Source: JBGPYB01 sp041493035 | GTDB lineage: Bacteria; Acidobacteriota; Vicinamibacteria; Fen-336 | Length of the DNA: 5,763 nucleotides | Assembly: GCA_041493035.1 (NCBI GenBank) | Contig: JBGPYB010000230.1 | Location: 1-5,763 of the forward strand | Reading direction: 5' to 3' | Shown: positions 5,472-5,763 of the stretch, one piece after another | Position numbering within the stretch: position 1 is the first letter of the stretch | Layout of the letters: each line of letters begins with the position of its first letter | Notes under the pieces: model-generated | What the model saw: only the letters and a program-made list of their open reading frames with translations | Told to the model about the DNA's origin: nothing | The model's database searches: none | Program-made: the position numbers and the translations under genes

Positions 5472-5763
5472 GTGAACCACGAGCAGGAGATCCGCACAAG
5501 CGAAGATTGGAGCAAGGACCCTTGGTGGACCGAACACAAGCGGGCGTGGGAGGATGATCTCCTCGACGAATTGCGCGCCGACCGAGGAGAAGAGAGCGAG
5601 GAGGAGCGAGAGGAGTTCGATCGGGCCGTCGACTCGATCGCGCAGGGGCAGGGGGCGCAGGCTCGCGCGACCGCTCTTCAAATGTACCCCGAGAAAGTGT
5701 GCGAGCGATGCCGCCGAGGGCCGAAGAGCGAGCCACCAGCCCTCCTCTGGCAGTGGGACGGGC
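5472..5763 (+). CDS. Hypothetical acidic, tryptophan-rich protein with CxxC motif (partial, runs off the end)
   Basis: I do not recognise this protein. The visible 97 codons start at GTG 5472, behind AGGAGG, and continue past the window edge without a stop. The first ~54 residues are very acidic (about 21 Asp/Glu against 8 Lys/Arg), with a Glu cluster at 40-48 (EESEEEREE), and are predicted to be mostly helical. They also hold four tryptophans (13, 18, 19, 26), including the pair in KDPWWTEHKRAW. After a Gln/Ala-rich stretch (58-70) comes YPEKVCERCRRGPK with Cys77 and Cys80. A CxxC next to a basic patch suggests half of a zinc ribbon or knuckle, whose second pair would lie beyond the window. 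It is soluble in appearance, with no signal peptide or membrane segment. Codons are normal for the window (mostly G/C-ending). Transcribed away from the ABC operon, it shows no functional link to it. Confidence 0.75.
   Translation, partial: MNHEQEIRTSEDWSKDPWWTEHKRAWEDDLLDELRADRGEESEEEREEFDRAVDSIAQGQGAQARATALQMYPEKVCERCRRGPKSEPPALLWQWDG

Noticed and set aside
1..5763. CRISPR arrays, insertion sequences, rRNA or tRNA genes, prophage or defence genes
   Set aside because: No regularly spaced repeats, transposase motifs, terminal inverted repeats or RNA gene folds were seen on either strand.

Overview
The window comes from a GC-rich bacterial chromosome and holds six complete or nearly complete protein genes plus two genes cut by the window edges. 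GC is high in the coding regions, and most genes start with GTG or TTG. No marker names the phylum. The style (zinc-ribbon L31, an rpmE-prfA-prmC cluster, a shared GC-rich convergent element) would fit lineages such as Methylomirabilota/Rokubacteria or the former Deltaproteobacteria, but this is a weak inference.

Left part (1-2431, + strand): the tail of a KdpE-like OmpR-family response regulator, then a probable sigma70-type promoter, then a compact translation cluster. It encodes ribosomal protein L31 (rpmE), peptide chain release factor 1 (prfA) and the methyltransferase that modifies the GGQ glutamine of release factors (prmC). An enzyme and its substrate are thus made from adjacent genes. 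Between prmC and the next gene (2432-2523) lies a 12-base mirror repeat followed by a perfect 11-bp hairpin, probably a terminator serving two convergent units.

Middle part (2524-5250, - strand): a three-gene ABC importer operon transcribed leftward, with an ATPase, a first permease and a second permease. The two permeases and the ATPase match, from my recollection of the families, E. coli YdcT, YdcU and YdcV of the putrescine/spermidine-type (PotABC) importers. The stop and start codons overlap at both junctions. No intact substrate-binding protein gene (YdcS/PotD) is in the window.

Right part (5240-5763): directly upstream of the ATPase, in the place where ydcS would be expected, is a short leftward coding-like frame whose stop codon overlaps the ATPase start by 11 bases. 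I interpret it as the possible last ~30 codons of a lost binding-protein gene. The similarity ends near a 16-nt homopurine mirror repeat. Beyond that are a leftward-facing intrinsic terminator and, with a strong Shine-Dalgarno, the start of an unrecognised rightward gene for an acidic, tryptophan-rich protein with a CxxC motif, which runs off the window. The junction at about 5330-5420 is the least ordinary place in the window.
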